Below, in pieces: positions 10,492 to 23,300 of a stretch of 64,000 nucleotides of DNA. The notes under the pieces were generated by a model that was not told the DNA's origin, made no database searches, and saw nothing but the letters and a program-made list of their open reading frames with translations. A program made the translations under genes and the position numbers. This DNA is from Monocercomonoides exilis. Lineage: Eukaryota; Preaxostyla; Oxymonadida; Polymastigidae. The stretch covers positions 744,001 through 808,000 of the forward strand of contig LSRY02000011.1 in assembly GCA_001643675.2 (NCBI GenBank), read 5' to 3'. Each line of letters opens with the position of its first letter. Positions within the stretch are counted from its first letter, which is position 1.

Positions 10492-11989
10492 CTATCTTTT
10501 CACTTTTTTTGCAGCGAATTCTCTTCAATCGTATAACGCCAATCTGCAATGGACGATGTCATGCTTTCCATATTTGTTTTGACCGCAAATGAAAAGCTTC
10601 GTCGACTTCTAATCGAACTGATAGTATCTTATTTCATCCAACAGATTCATGGATGAAGTGATCGGAATCGAATTCTCAATCAAAATAGACAAAGTCGTTG
10701 TATCTGCGATTGAGGGTTTTAAAGTTAATGATATGTACAAGGATGGTGAATGTTTCATCATTTCTTCTTCATTTTCATCCTCCTCCATCTTCTTTATCAC
10801 TCTTTCGTAGCATAATCTGAGTCTTGCCCATTTATATATTCTGCAGATCTACCGTTGCTCAATTGCTGCTCAAATGATTTGAAATGCCATCTTTTTCAAT
10901 AAAAAAATTTTTCCAACTCCATTTCATATTCTTCCGATTAAAAACCTTTGAAAATCTCTTTTTCCCATCACATTTTTTTCTATTTCTATTATTATTTCGT
11001 CTCGCTATCTATTCCTTCTTCAGTTGTAGAAAATTTGTGAATTAAAAGCAACGATTCGATATCTTGATTAGTGCACAGAGTTTATGTTCAAGAATAAGCA
11101 ACAAATTAGTTGAAGAAAATACTGCTTTAATTAGCTGAGAGGAACATCTTTCAATATCAGAGCTTCATGTTCCATCGAAAGTAGATTATGCATCCAAAGG
11201 CTCTTCAAATAGAGCTTATTCTTCTTCCCGGTTTCCGTTTGGCTTGTTATGGTTGCAGCGCATGTGGAAAAATAAAACTTGAAAATAGTTTGACGTTGAA
11301 GGAGATTAAGAAAGACAACATTAACGATTACAAAAGCAAGAATTCGCGAAGTTATGAGGCTGAAGATCAAAATGTGACTGTTTGCAGTTAAAAATGATGA
11401 AGATAGAAACAATAAAGGAAATAAATATAATACGAATGAAAATCTTTTTATAGAAAAATTGATTTGATAAAAGTTAAGCTGACATTCAAATAATCAATAA
11501 CTCTTTTCAATCAGAAGCAATAAAACCGTAAAATATCGATGATATTCTTCAACCTTAACAATATGCGAATTTTCATTATTTCAACAATCAAAAATGCTAC
11601 AAATGCGCTGCAAATTCTTTTTAGTGCATTTGCATCAAATATATTTTAAAAAGAAAGAATGATTTTTTTTCTTTTTTTATAAAAGAAGATTTCAGATAAA
11701 ATAACATTGAAATCAACAATTAAAATATGTACATTTATGTTATGTTAAAGGCAAAACAATCCGGCAACTTGAACTGTCAATTATGAAGAAAAAACTTTGA
11801 ATAAAAAATTCAGTAATTAATAAGACAATTCTACAAGATTTTTAAGCTTCAAAAACAATTATCAAAAAAGCATTAAATAATTTCGAATTATTTTACAAAA
11901 AGCTTATTTTTATGATTTTTTAAAATAATTATGATCGATTTCTACCATTCCACAATAAAAAATACCCATAATGTGTATACAAAGATCAG
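10492..11989. other. AT-rich region upstream of RPA2
   Basis: Short frames of 60-95 codons occur on both strands (for example minus 11131-11412), but none has recognisable motifs. 10500-10900 is slightly less AT-rich and could be an old gene remnant. The last 300 bases before 11990 are extremely AT-rich and probably contain the RPA2 promoter; no defined element is visible. Confidence 0.4.
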
Positions 11990-14900
11990 ATGTCAAAGAT
12001 TGAGAAGAATCTCCAGCGTTTATTTTCTCCACACGTTGATTCATACAATTTTTTTGTTGGAACAGGAATTCGCAAAGCAGTAGATTTAATTGAACCGAAT
12101 TTCATCACCACACAAGAAGGAAATCGACTTAGATTCTGGTTTGAAAATGTACAAATACTCCAGCCATATAAATCTGATCCAAATTGCAGAGATCAACGAA
12201 TTTTTCCTCGCGAATGCAGAGAAGCAAAAAAAACTTACAGTGGTTCACTTCAGGCTTCACTTTGCTTGCAATATAATGATCAAGATATCATTCGAATTCC
12301 TCGACGTCTTGGATCAATACCAATCATGGTCAAAAGCGCTCGCTGTCACTTATATAGAATGAGCGCTGCGGAGCTTGTTGCACATGGGGAGGAAGAACAT
12401 GAGTGCGGTGGATTTTTTATTGTTCACGGTTTAGAAAAACTTATTCGTATGATCGTTCTGACAAGACAAAATTATCCAATGGCTGTCGAAAGAAATTCAT
12501 ATTCTAGAAGAGGAAAACTTTATTCGCAATTTGGTGTTCAAATGCGATGTACTCGAGCCGATCAGTCAAGTTCAACTGTTGTGCTTCATTACCTAACTGA
12601 TGGAACTGCAGAGTTTCGATTTCAAATTAGAAGACAGGAATTCTTCCTTCCTGTTGCATTTCTTATGAAAGCGTTATATGATGTTACAGACAAACAAATT
12701 TATGAAGACGTGCTAATGGGAGATGAATCAAATTCTTTTATGATGAGCTCGCTCGAAGCAATCCTTCTTCACGGGCATGCGTTAAACTGTTTTACAAGAA
12801 CTGAAGCATTAGCTTTTATTGGAAAAAGTTACAGAACAACGGTTAGATGGCCAACATGGTGGACAGATGAAGAATGCGGCGCAGATCTTTTGAAACAGCA
12901 CGTTTTGGTGCATTTGAATTCGGATGCAGATAAATACCAAATTCTTGTTGTTATGCTACGAAAGTTGCTTCTTCTTGCTTCAGGTGAATTAAATCCAGAA
13001 AATGAAGATTCTGCTGAGATGCAGGAAGTTCTGCTTCCTGGGCAGCTTATGCTGTTGTCTTTGAAAGAGCAGCTAACAAACTGGCTTGAAGGATTTCGAA
13101 GAGCAATGGAAAGACACATGTCTATGCATCCCGCTGATGTAATTACTGATTTTTCAACAATATCAAAGGTAATTGACAGAAATCCTGTGAACATTACTCA
13201 AAGAATGGAATACTTGCTTGCTACTGGAACACTTGTAACACAAACTGGGTTGGATTTGAAGCAGGTTTGCTCTATTTCTTTGAATTTATTGATTATTTAA
13301 TTAAAAACGCTTTTTAACTGTACTTTCATTATTTCGTAATTATTTCAATGCACCAACCGCCATTTCATTTCAACGCAATTAATAACGTCGGAAAACATTT
13401 AACAATGAAAATAATTTTGTTTATATGAAATTTCATTTATCTTCGCTTCTTCAACATTTCAATTTATAATTTCCATCCTCTTCTTGACAGACAAAAGGTT
13501 ACGTTATCACAGCCGAAAGATTGAACTATCTCCGTTTTATCTCTCACTTCAGGTCTTTGCATCGTGGGCAGTTCTTCACAACGATGCGAACGACAGAAAT
13601 TCGTAAGCTTCTTCCGCAGTCATGGGGATTCATCTGCCCTGTGCACACTCCCGATGGTGGACCCTGCGGGCTGCTGAACCATCTTGCAGCACTCTGTCAG
13701 ATTGTGATGACAGACAGCGACACATCTGCAGTGGGGCCGTTTTTGGTGTCGTGCGGTATGATTCCTGTGGAGGAGAGGCCAGCAATGGGAAGAGAAGGAG
13801 CGGGAAGCGGAATGAAATTGCACAAGAAAAAGAGAGGAGCAGAGGAGTCTGATGAAAGCGATAGCGAATCTGATGGAAGTGATGAGAGTGATGACGATTC
13901 ATCGGAGGAGATTGAGCTGCATCACACGCAGCATCTTGCACCATGTGTTGTAGATGGACGTGTTGTTGGATTTGCAAAGTCTTCTATGCTGGAAACGATG
14001 GCTCAACAGCTGCGAGACATGAAGATCAAAGATCCTCAGAAGTTTTCTGCCGCACTGGAAGTGGCTGTTGCCCCTCCAACACATCTCTTCTCGTTCCCAA
14101 TGCTGTCTGTATTCTCTACGCCCAGTCGTATGATGCGTCCAGTTGTTGACCGGAACAGTGGGAAGAAGATCTTCATTGGCTCGTTGGAGCAGACGTCGAT
14201 TTCCATCAGCTGTGTTGGGGCTGACGAACGCCCAGACACTTTCTACAAAGAGCAGCATCCGTCGTCCATGCTGTCTGTGGTTGCCTCACTTACTCCATTT
14301 TCTGACTACAACCAGTCACCTCGTAACTTGTATCAGTGTCAGATGGGGAAACAGACAATGGGGACACCATATCACGCAATGCGCTATAGAAACGATTCAA
14401 AATCAAACAGAATCACACACGTGCAAAAGCCCGTGGTGAGAAACACAAATCAAGATGTTTATGACATTGACTCGTATCCACAGGGGGTAAATGCGTGCGT
14501 GGCTGTTATATCATACACAGGGTTTGATATGGAAGATGCTATGATTATAAACAAGTCATCCTTTGAAAGAGGATTTGGACACGGAGGAGTGTTTATCACG
14601 AAGGAGTTTGAGTTGGAAGACGAGCGAGGAATGAGAAGCGGCAAGAAAAGTGCAGGGCAACAAGCATATGCGGCGATTGAGAAAAAGAGAAAAGAAGAGC
14701 GAGAAATGGCTGCGGCTTCAGGAAACGCGAATGCTCAAAGCGCTTCTTCATCATCTTCTTCATACTCATCATCTTTGGTGGCACCCGTCCCAGAGAACAT
14801 GTTTGTGCGCTCATATTTCACGAACATCAATCCAAAGACCAATGAACTTATCGATCCTAAGCTGGATATCGATGGGTTCCCGTTCATTGGAGATGTTATC

Positions 14901-16354
14901 CGCAAGGGAGATCCATTGTGTGCATATGTGACAGAGTCAGGCGAGGCAAAGATCAATCGATACAAGTTGTCTGAAAGTGGTATTGTTGAAGCTGTCACAT
15001 TGGCGTCAAAAGGTGGAGTTGGAGGAAGTGGTGCTTATTCTTCATTTTCAGCTGGCGGAGGAGGGCAAGGCGGTGCAGGCAACGCAGCAGGCACTGGAAT
15101 GGCGACAGGCGGAAGTCTGCCTCATCTTGTTCGTATCAAGCTGCGTCTGAACAGAAATCCTGTGATTGGTGACAAATTCTCTTCGAGACATGGACAAAAG
15201 GGTGTGCTGTCTGTTTTATGGCCTGATGTGGATATGCCGTTTACTGAGACTGGAATAACGCCTGATTGTATCATCAATCCTCACGCTTTTCCATCTCGAA
15301 TGACCATTGGTATGATGATTGAGGCTATGGCTGGGAAAGCTGGTGGAGCTCATGGTGTGTATGAAGATGGTACTCCGTTCCAGTTCACACAAAACAGAGG
15401 GCTTGAGTCTGGAAAAGACGACGAGTCAGTTGTCGATTATATTGGAAAGCAACTTGTGAAAGCCGGGTACAATTATTATGGAAGTGAGCCATTATACTCA
15501 GGAGTCTCTGGTGAATTACTAAAAGCAGAAATATTCTTTGGGGTTTGATGATTTATTTGTTTTAATCTTTATGAGTTTCTATTTGAAAAAAAAAATATTG
15601 ATTAATTTATTTTTAATCAAAATAATCATTTTAATAGGTTGTGTATTATCAGCGTCTTCGTCACATGGTTTCAGATAAGTTTCAAGTGAGGTCAACAGGA
15701 CCAGTCAATGCATTGACACATCAGCCTGTCAAGGGACGTAAAATGGGAGGAGGAATTCGTCTTGGAGAGATGGAACGTGATTCTTTGATAGCTCATGGGG
15801 TGTCTTTCATTATGCAAGATCGTTTGCTCCATTGCTCTGATGAACATGAGGTGTGTTATAATATTTGAATATGAGGTGAAGAAAAGCGGTTTTTGAATGT
15901 TTTTTATATCTTTAAAATCTATTGTTTAGTTTTTTGAAAATTTATGAAAACATTCATGCTTATAACATATTATTTTGTTCTTTTGTTCTAATTATTAATG
16001 CATAACAACACTTTATTTATTTATTTATTCATTTTATAGACACACATATGCACAAAGTGTGGCTCTTTGGTGTCTGTTGTACTGAGAGACAGGCAACCTT
16101 CAAGTTCTCAGAGCGGAGGAATGGACAAAGCACAGACCACAGGAATGGGTCAACATCAAGAAGGAGCTTCAACAGGCAACAGCGGACTGCAAGAAAGGGT
16201 GTGCTTGCTGTGTGGGAGTGGAGAGTATGTGGGGAAAGTTCGGATTCCGTATGTGTTACTTTATCTGGCAAATGAAATTGCTGGAATGAATTTGAAATTG
16301 CAGTTCCAGACAAGAAAGTTTACAGATGCGTTGGAAAATGATGACGAAGAGTGA
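11990..16354 (+). CDS. RPA2: DNA-directed RNA polymerase I second-largest subunit (RPA2/POLR1B), four exons
   Basis: Exons 11990-13264, 13491-15542, 15638-15850 and 16040-16354 join in frame into 1,284 residues plus TGA. All three introns (226, 95, 189 bp) are phase 0 with donors GTTTGC, GTTTGA, GTGTGT and acceptors ACAG, ATAG, ATAG. The protein is the beta-like catalytic subunit that synthesises rRNA in the nucleolus. Exon 1 matches the POLR1B protrusion/lobe ([21 protein letters not shown]). Exon 2 has [45 protein letters not shown] and, near residue 985, [12 protein letters not shown]. Exon 3 has [10 protein letters not shown]. Exon 4 carries the zinc site (CTKC, later CLLC). The exon 1 sequence favours Pol I over Pol II/III. 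Two low-complexity insertions are unusual: an Asp/Glu/Ser tract at 13830-13910 and a Lys/Ala/Ser tract at 14640-14790. Confidence 0.95.
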
Positions 16355-17373
16355 AAAGGAATCCGTCAGTGAAATTCATTATTTAATTATCCTCAATTCA
16401 CAATTGTACACAATTTTCAAAAATTAGTAATTTTCTTTACCACTTCAAGCAATCTTTCACTTCATCTATCAAAACAAAAAGAAATAAAATAATAAAAAAT
16501 TGCTATTTTTGGAATAACTTAAAATTGTTGACTATTTGAAGATTTCAGTTGAAATAACAATTTATTCAAGCGTCAGCTTGACTTTTTGAACATTAGTTCA
16601 ACAAAAAATACTGTCACTTCGAAATTTTAAGAGTTACATTCGTTGATTGCTGCGAAAATAAAATAAGTGAAATGAAATGAAACAAACTTACTAATCGTTG
16701 GTATGTCAAATAGCAACGCATGTGAAATAATAATACTAAAAAAATATGATTAAGGCTAATTATTTCGAACATAAACAACTATAACAAGATTGAAAGCTTT
16801 TAAAACAGGAGGAACAAAAGCGATACAAATTCACAATTAACTCCAAGAAAATAATTAGTTTTTTTTTTAATTAAAAAAAACTATTTTTCTTTGTGTCAAC
16901 TTTTCACCGAAAAGGAAAAAAAATTAACTTGCAACCATTCAAATAGAAAAAAATAGAAAATGCTCTTCGAATATTCGAATTGAAGAGCCAGTAAATTAAG
17001 AAGAAGATCAAAAATGAAAAATTGAGAAATATATTTTGATTGCAAGAAAACTCAAGACAATAAATGCATGTGTAAAGGAATTATTGCAAAAAAAAGAGAG
17101 AAAAGAAAAGAAAATAGAAAACTTGATAAAAAATATCATAAAATATCTACTATATTGTCTAGCATATCATAAAAAGATGACATATAAATGATAAAAGATG
17201 TTCAGATGAATAAATCTACAATCATTAAACACGAATATTTTTTTATTTGAAAAAAAATAAAACATTTATTCGTTGTTAAGTACTTGTAAGACCATAAAAA
17301 GAAGATGAAAGAAAAAGAAGATGGTCAAAAGTACCTATTTTTATTCACTCCAGTGAAAGTTGTTGGATGGCAA
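16355..17373. other. Convergent spacer between RPA2 and the dynein gene
   Basis: Very AT-rich, without a credible coding frame. An AATAAA string near 16482 on plus (RPA2) and one at 17340-17345 read on minus, about 30 nt past the dynein stop, are candidate polyadenylation signals. Nothing else is seen. Confidence 0.5.
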
Positions 17374-20300
17374 TTAATTGGGACTGCTAAAGGATGACTG
17401 CAGCCACGACCGATTTAACGGGCGAAGCTGAGAAGAAAACGCATTAGCAGAGACATACGTTGTGCAGTCAGAAACATTTGGGAGTGGGCGCATCGTTCTA
17501 GCATCCGCCACAAAGGCACACGAATTCACAGCCATTGGATTCGCTCCAATCATCGCGATTGGAACCGTGGTGTAAGGTAGGTTGGACGAATAAGGAGACG
17601 TGGGGGATGTGTGCATGGAGCGCGGGTCTTCAATCATTTCTCCATCCAGCGTGCGCAGCTCCCCAGTCTTTGTCCTGATGGAGACGACAGCCCTCATAAA
17701 TGGCAGCGAAGAGGAGTTCAGCGGAAACTGCGTAAAGTTGGATGACTGCAAATCCAGATAGTCCGCCTCTGTGAACGATTTGAGGAAGCGCTGAGCATTC
17801 GGCAGAGAAATCTCCAGCAGATGCGGGATTCTCGGCGAGATCAGCGGATGCAGGTTCATTGGAATAAGAGAATGGATAGAAAGTCCCTTTGCGCGTTGCA
17901 TTGGAAGCTGGCGCAAACTCTGAGTGGAAAGAAGCTGTGTGGATGTAAGTGATAATGTAGAAGAATTTTTCTGAGAAGAGAGAGAAGAAGAAATAGAAGA
18001 AGAGGAGGAAAGCTGAAGTTTTGATTGACTCGACGGGTGTAGTTGAGAGGAATATACAGAAGGCATTGAAGCAGACGGAGCAGAAGAAGACGATGAAGCA
18101 GGGTAAAAAGTGTGTGTATTTGATGAAGCGCTTGATGCGAATCTGTCTGGAAGCGACACCAAATGAAGGTTCCTTTGCTCAAAAGCAGCGCTTTTTGACG
18201 AGAAGACGCTCAATCCGCCAAAATAGAAGGACACAAACGGATTCATCGCTGAGCCTTTCGTCTCTTTGAGAATCTCGCTCATGCGCTGGATGCTTGTGGG
18301 CACATACACAAACACGATGTCTGCAAGCGACACCATTGGATTGATTTCTGCATTTTGTGCTGCTGAAATCAGAATCGATCTTGCACGGAGGATGTCGAGT
18401 GACCTCTTCTTTGACTTTAGTAGATTCATTGCAACAATCTGTTTCTCGTTTTGCTCGTAACGATCTGAAGACATCCTGTTAGGATGCTTGTGTTTGTTCA
18501 AATATGGCATTATTTGGCCTGACTGATGGCTGAATGGCACATATCGTGAATGTTGATCATCCTGCAGAAGAGAAGATGAAGGGTACACAGATTCCTCGAA
18601 CGCAGCTTGATGGCTAGACGGGCTTCTGTAGAGCGACGCCTCGTCAGAAGCACCAAAATCGCGTCCGTCGAGGAAATTGGATGAGCTTGATGTGAATGCA
18701 TCGAGGCGAGGGATGTCTGAAAATGGAAGCACAGAGGCAGAAGAGTAGATGGACAAAGCAGCATCTGGCACGCCTGCATCTGTGTATGATGAAGGGAGAT
18801 TCAACGACAGTGCATTTGTTGAGTCGCTTGAAAGCGACGAGAGCTTCTGAAAGACTGGGAATGCCTGACGAATCAGATTCTGATCGAATGACTTGAAGGA
18901 CTCAGAAAGCGAGAGCAGAGACGGGATAGACGAAGACTGCAAAGAAGAAGGAGCAGAAGCCATAGAATTCCTTTGCTGAGAAAGGACTGAAGACAACGGA
19001 GAAATCTGTGGTGCTCTGTTTCGTGGTGTTCCGACTTGTGAAAGCGGCTGCTGCGCAAAAGAAGAAGGTGACGAAGACAAAGTGGATGTAGAATATGAAA
19101 GCAAAGTAGATCCTTTCGTTCCGCTGGAATTCCGATCAGTTCTCAGCAGAGAAGTCACCTTTGATGACTTATTGGAATCTGAAGATTTTCCACCAAATGA
19201 CGATGAAGCAGTCTTTGCTTGCAGCTGAGCTTGTACAATTTTGGCCCTAGCAAGCAACGGCAGAATCGAATTCACCACTTTTGTGGACTCTTGCTTCAGA
19301 GTTACCAAAAAGCCTGTTGGAATGCATGTGAAAGAAGGAAACACCACCACAGAAGACTTAATCATGGCCTCGCCTTTAGCCAATAGAGAAGAAGCAGACA
19401 AAGGCTCGTCTGACAAACCCTGCAATCTGTGCTTCATAGGTACATAGCAGAAGAATCGGTGGATTTGCTCGATTGTACCCAATGCAAAGTTCAGGAACTG
19501 AAGAATCAATGGTGGTTTGTCTTCACTGATTGTAGTGAGTGAATGAGCAGCTGAGTCTGGCGAGTTGCATATCCAGCCCAATGGAATCTCTCCGCGTGTC
19601 AGATGGAGCCAGCTGTTCACGAACGACGAGGAATATGAACTCGACAGCAGATTTATTTCAATATCGAACGGAGACAGTGTGATGAATGAGATGTCGTTGA
19701 ACTCGTCTTTGTCGTCTCTCAAATCGTTTGGTGAAAGAGAGAATGTCTGTTGTTGTGCAGAAGAGAACCCGAATGCGCCAGTGGCCTGAATGTTTGGCTG
19801 GTTGGGATCAGTAATAGAACTGGAAGATGGCATGCTGGTACCATCTTGATTCAGCAGCACTTGAGACGAGGAGGAGCGGAAAGGCAGCGCAGATTGAGCA
19901 TTTGAAAGAGAAGAAGAAGAGGAAGAAGACGAAAATGAAGACATGAAAGGAGAAAATGACTGAGAGAGAGAGGGATCTGTGAAATCTGAAGGCGTGCCAT
20001 TGGAGAACGGAGACAAAGAATTGGGAAAACTCGAAGACGAAGAAATGTTAAGTTCGGTGAGTATATCTTCAGCAGGAGGAAGCGAGAAAGCAGAGCTTTG
20101 GAATGAGTTATTATCTTTGCGAGCTGTTGGAGCTTGAGCAATCCCTGAAGTTTGTCTAAGCTGTCTATCTGAAGGCATGAAAGCAGTGGCAGAAGATGCA
20201 GTAGATGCAGGCGCAGATAAAGAAGTCGTTAATGAAAGTGGGACAATCGAGTCAGACTCCATCGTTGCGTCAAGCGTGATCCGCTGAGAGTAAGTCAAAA

Positions 20301-23300
20301 AGCTTGGCAGCTGCTTCAGAGTGCAGTTGATTGTGTGCATGAAGGAGTTAGCCGAATTCGCCTCTCGCAGCATGCCTAGCACAGTTGGTGGGAGGGAATG
20401 TTCTGACATGCACACAGCGATAACAGCCTGTGTCAGCTTCTCCATGTTGAATAAGCGCGATGGCAGGAGCTGCTGCAATTCCTCACAGAAGCGCAGGACG
20501 ATTGCTGGATGGAAGACAAGTGTGTCGCAAGACGGGATGATTGAGAAGTGTGTGCTGCTGTCGAACGGCGAGTTGGAGGAGAACAGCGCCCGCAGATTGC
20601 TCAATGCTTCCACGTTGTCCCAGCGAACGTTCCACGAATGGAACGGAATCTCAAACACCTCGTCGCTCACAGTAGATGCGACCAGCGGAGGCATCGAATA
20701 GAAGTCTCCGATGGTAAAGTGCAGGCACGACTCCACAATCGTCTGCTGTGCCCCGTCGCTTCTGCCGATATCGTTGACTTTGCTGCCGTAAACACCAGAA
20801 CCTGAGTGCCTTCCGTGTGATGTTGGGTGGATCACAGCGTGTAGATAGTGGCTAATCTCTGTGAAGTACGTCTCGTGGGACGGGTTTGGAATGTCAGGAT
20901 ACACTGTCAGTGGTGAATCTGAAGAGAATGACTCAGGGTTGATCAATGAAAGGTGGAGGTTGACGAATATTCTTGTTGGCAAGGCACCCAACAGGAAAGG
21001 ATATGCATGCACACAGATCATCCGCAGCATGCTCGACCATATCCAGCTTTCAGAAGTGCCAGTTCGCATCTTCTTTGGTAACAGTTTGTGTTGGAAGAGT
21101 TGTTTGTTTGGCTGTGATGGCAATTTTATCAGAAACTTCATCAGACGTCTTAGCGCTGAATAAGGAATGCAGAAGCGTTTGTTGTTCATTCTTCCGTTGT
21201 TCACTCTGAAATACTCAGTGATGAGTGAGAACGAGCATATTAAGCAGAAGAGGAGATGCAAAAATTGCCTTGTGGAGAGCGATTCTTTCGTTGCAAGCTG
21301 GTCGCAGTGCTTTACAGTTTTCAGTAGTTTTTCTGATGATACTTTTCCCATCGCATCCACAATGCACGACGAAAGAAGGCCACGGAATGTGATTGCACTG
21401 CGGATTGTGATGCACTTCGCAAAGAATGAGAGATTTCGCGTCAAAACGTGCAGTCTTGAATCTGGCGAGAAGCATGAAGAATGCGACAGAATCAGCCACA
21501 AGATGCAATTTTTATGAACTTTTGGTGATGAAGACTGCTCAGGTGATGAAGCAGAACCAGCTGGCAGCAAGCTGTTAGCATTTTCATCTGTTCTTTTCTT
21601 CCAAAACGTATTCTCCATCCAATCTGAAAACAGCTTCAAGTAGTGCTCCGATGCATACTGAATTCCCTCTACAACAATCCAAGCACCCATTTCGACGCTG
21701 CCGTTGAGGTACTTCACTGAGATGTTCCATGCTGCCTCCCACACATCGATCAACGTCAGCGACGATGCGCTTTTCCGAGACTGCGACTCAATCAGCATCT
21801 TCGCGTCTCGATAGGCCTCAGAGATGTGAAGTTCAGACATCGGCTGCTTCCTTCTCTTTGCAAGCAAGATGATATCAGAGGCCAGGCGATAATCTTCCAC
21901 AGCAGACATTCCAGAATGGCTTTGTGTCGTCAAACAAATCACCTGCTTTGGAGACTCAAATCGCTCGAGAATGCTTCGGAACTTCAGAGATTTGGCATCT
22001 GTTGGATCAACGAAGTTCTCAAGTGAAGCAAGTCCACAATAGAAGAACGGAGATGGCAGCACAGACTGCTGCTGTGATGGTGTGTGGTGTGCTTGTGTGT
22101 AGTGATACGAAGGCATCCCGCAAAACAGATACGCCGACTCAACCCCAAACAGCGGCTGGGAGCTGATGCCCAGCATGACAGCTTCTCGCGTTCGAGATGG
22201 GATCAGCACTGAAATCAGCAGCATGCGCTGGAAGATGTTCAGCTGCTGCATCTGCGCGTTTGGATACTCTGCTAATTCTGGTGTCTCGTCGTTGAACCAG
22301 TCGGCCCAGCGGCGCTGTGTGTTGCTGATGAACACAGGAGTTGCCACAGTCGGCGAATGCGACTGGAAAAACGAAGGCGAGTTGCGAGAACGTGCAGCCG
22401 CCGGAGAATTTCCTTCGAGTGCTTCTTTGATTGCAGAGTAGCCTGACAGCGATGTCGGATCTAACACATCTCTTTGGTTGAACAGCGACTGCCTGCGCTT
22501 TCTGTACGACGAGTCTGCTCTCTTCTCGCGCGAGTCGTTTCGGAAGATCGTCTCGTCAAACGGGTTCGATCCACCTTCAGACTGCAAATCTTCGCTGTTT
22601 CCAGACGGGTCGACGCCAGAGAACCGCAGCCCAGACACGAATGTCTGCCGCTTGAACGAATACTTCGAGCGCTCCTTCTCATTCTGGATCATAAACATAG
22701 AGTCTGCCACGGCTGACGAGAAAGACAGCGTTTCGTCTGCTTTCGAATTCCCTTGCTGCATTTCACCACCAGATGCAAACAGACCTCCGGTGAGTGTTGA
22801 GTGCTGGTGTAGAGCCATCGGCGAGTGGACAACCGACGAGTAGCGCGACACGTAGTGCGACTTGTTCTGCCTCAGATCTCTGTGTGCATTGCTCATAAAA
22901 GACGGGTCATATAGCTCCATTGCATCCATCGTCTTCTGCGAGAACTGCGGCACTGATGTCTCCTGAAGGATGCGCAGAAGCACAGAAGAACGGCTTTCAG
23001 GGTAAAATGGCATGTGATCAATAGCAGAGAAGATGCTGTGGATCTGCGGATCCAAATCCAGAATCATCGGTCTGTACACTGGGCACAAAACTCCCAGCAC
23101 AAACAGGTCTTTCCACGACATGTCTGGAAGCCATGCAGACGCTGGGTTCTTTGGCAGAAGACCGAGCACTTGAAGAACAGCAGTTTCGAGAGGGAAACGC
23201 AGCTGTACAAGCTCTGCGAACATGACGCTCTGAGGATAGCACCTTCCCTTAAAAGCAGAAGATGGCTCTATTTTCGGAGGAAGCGTATGGACCATCACCG

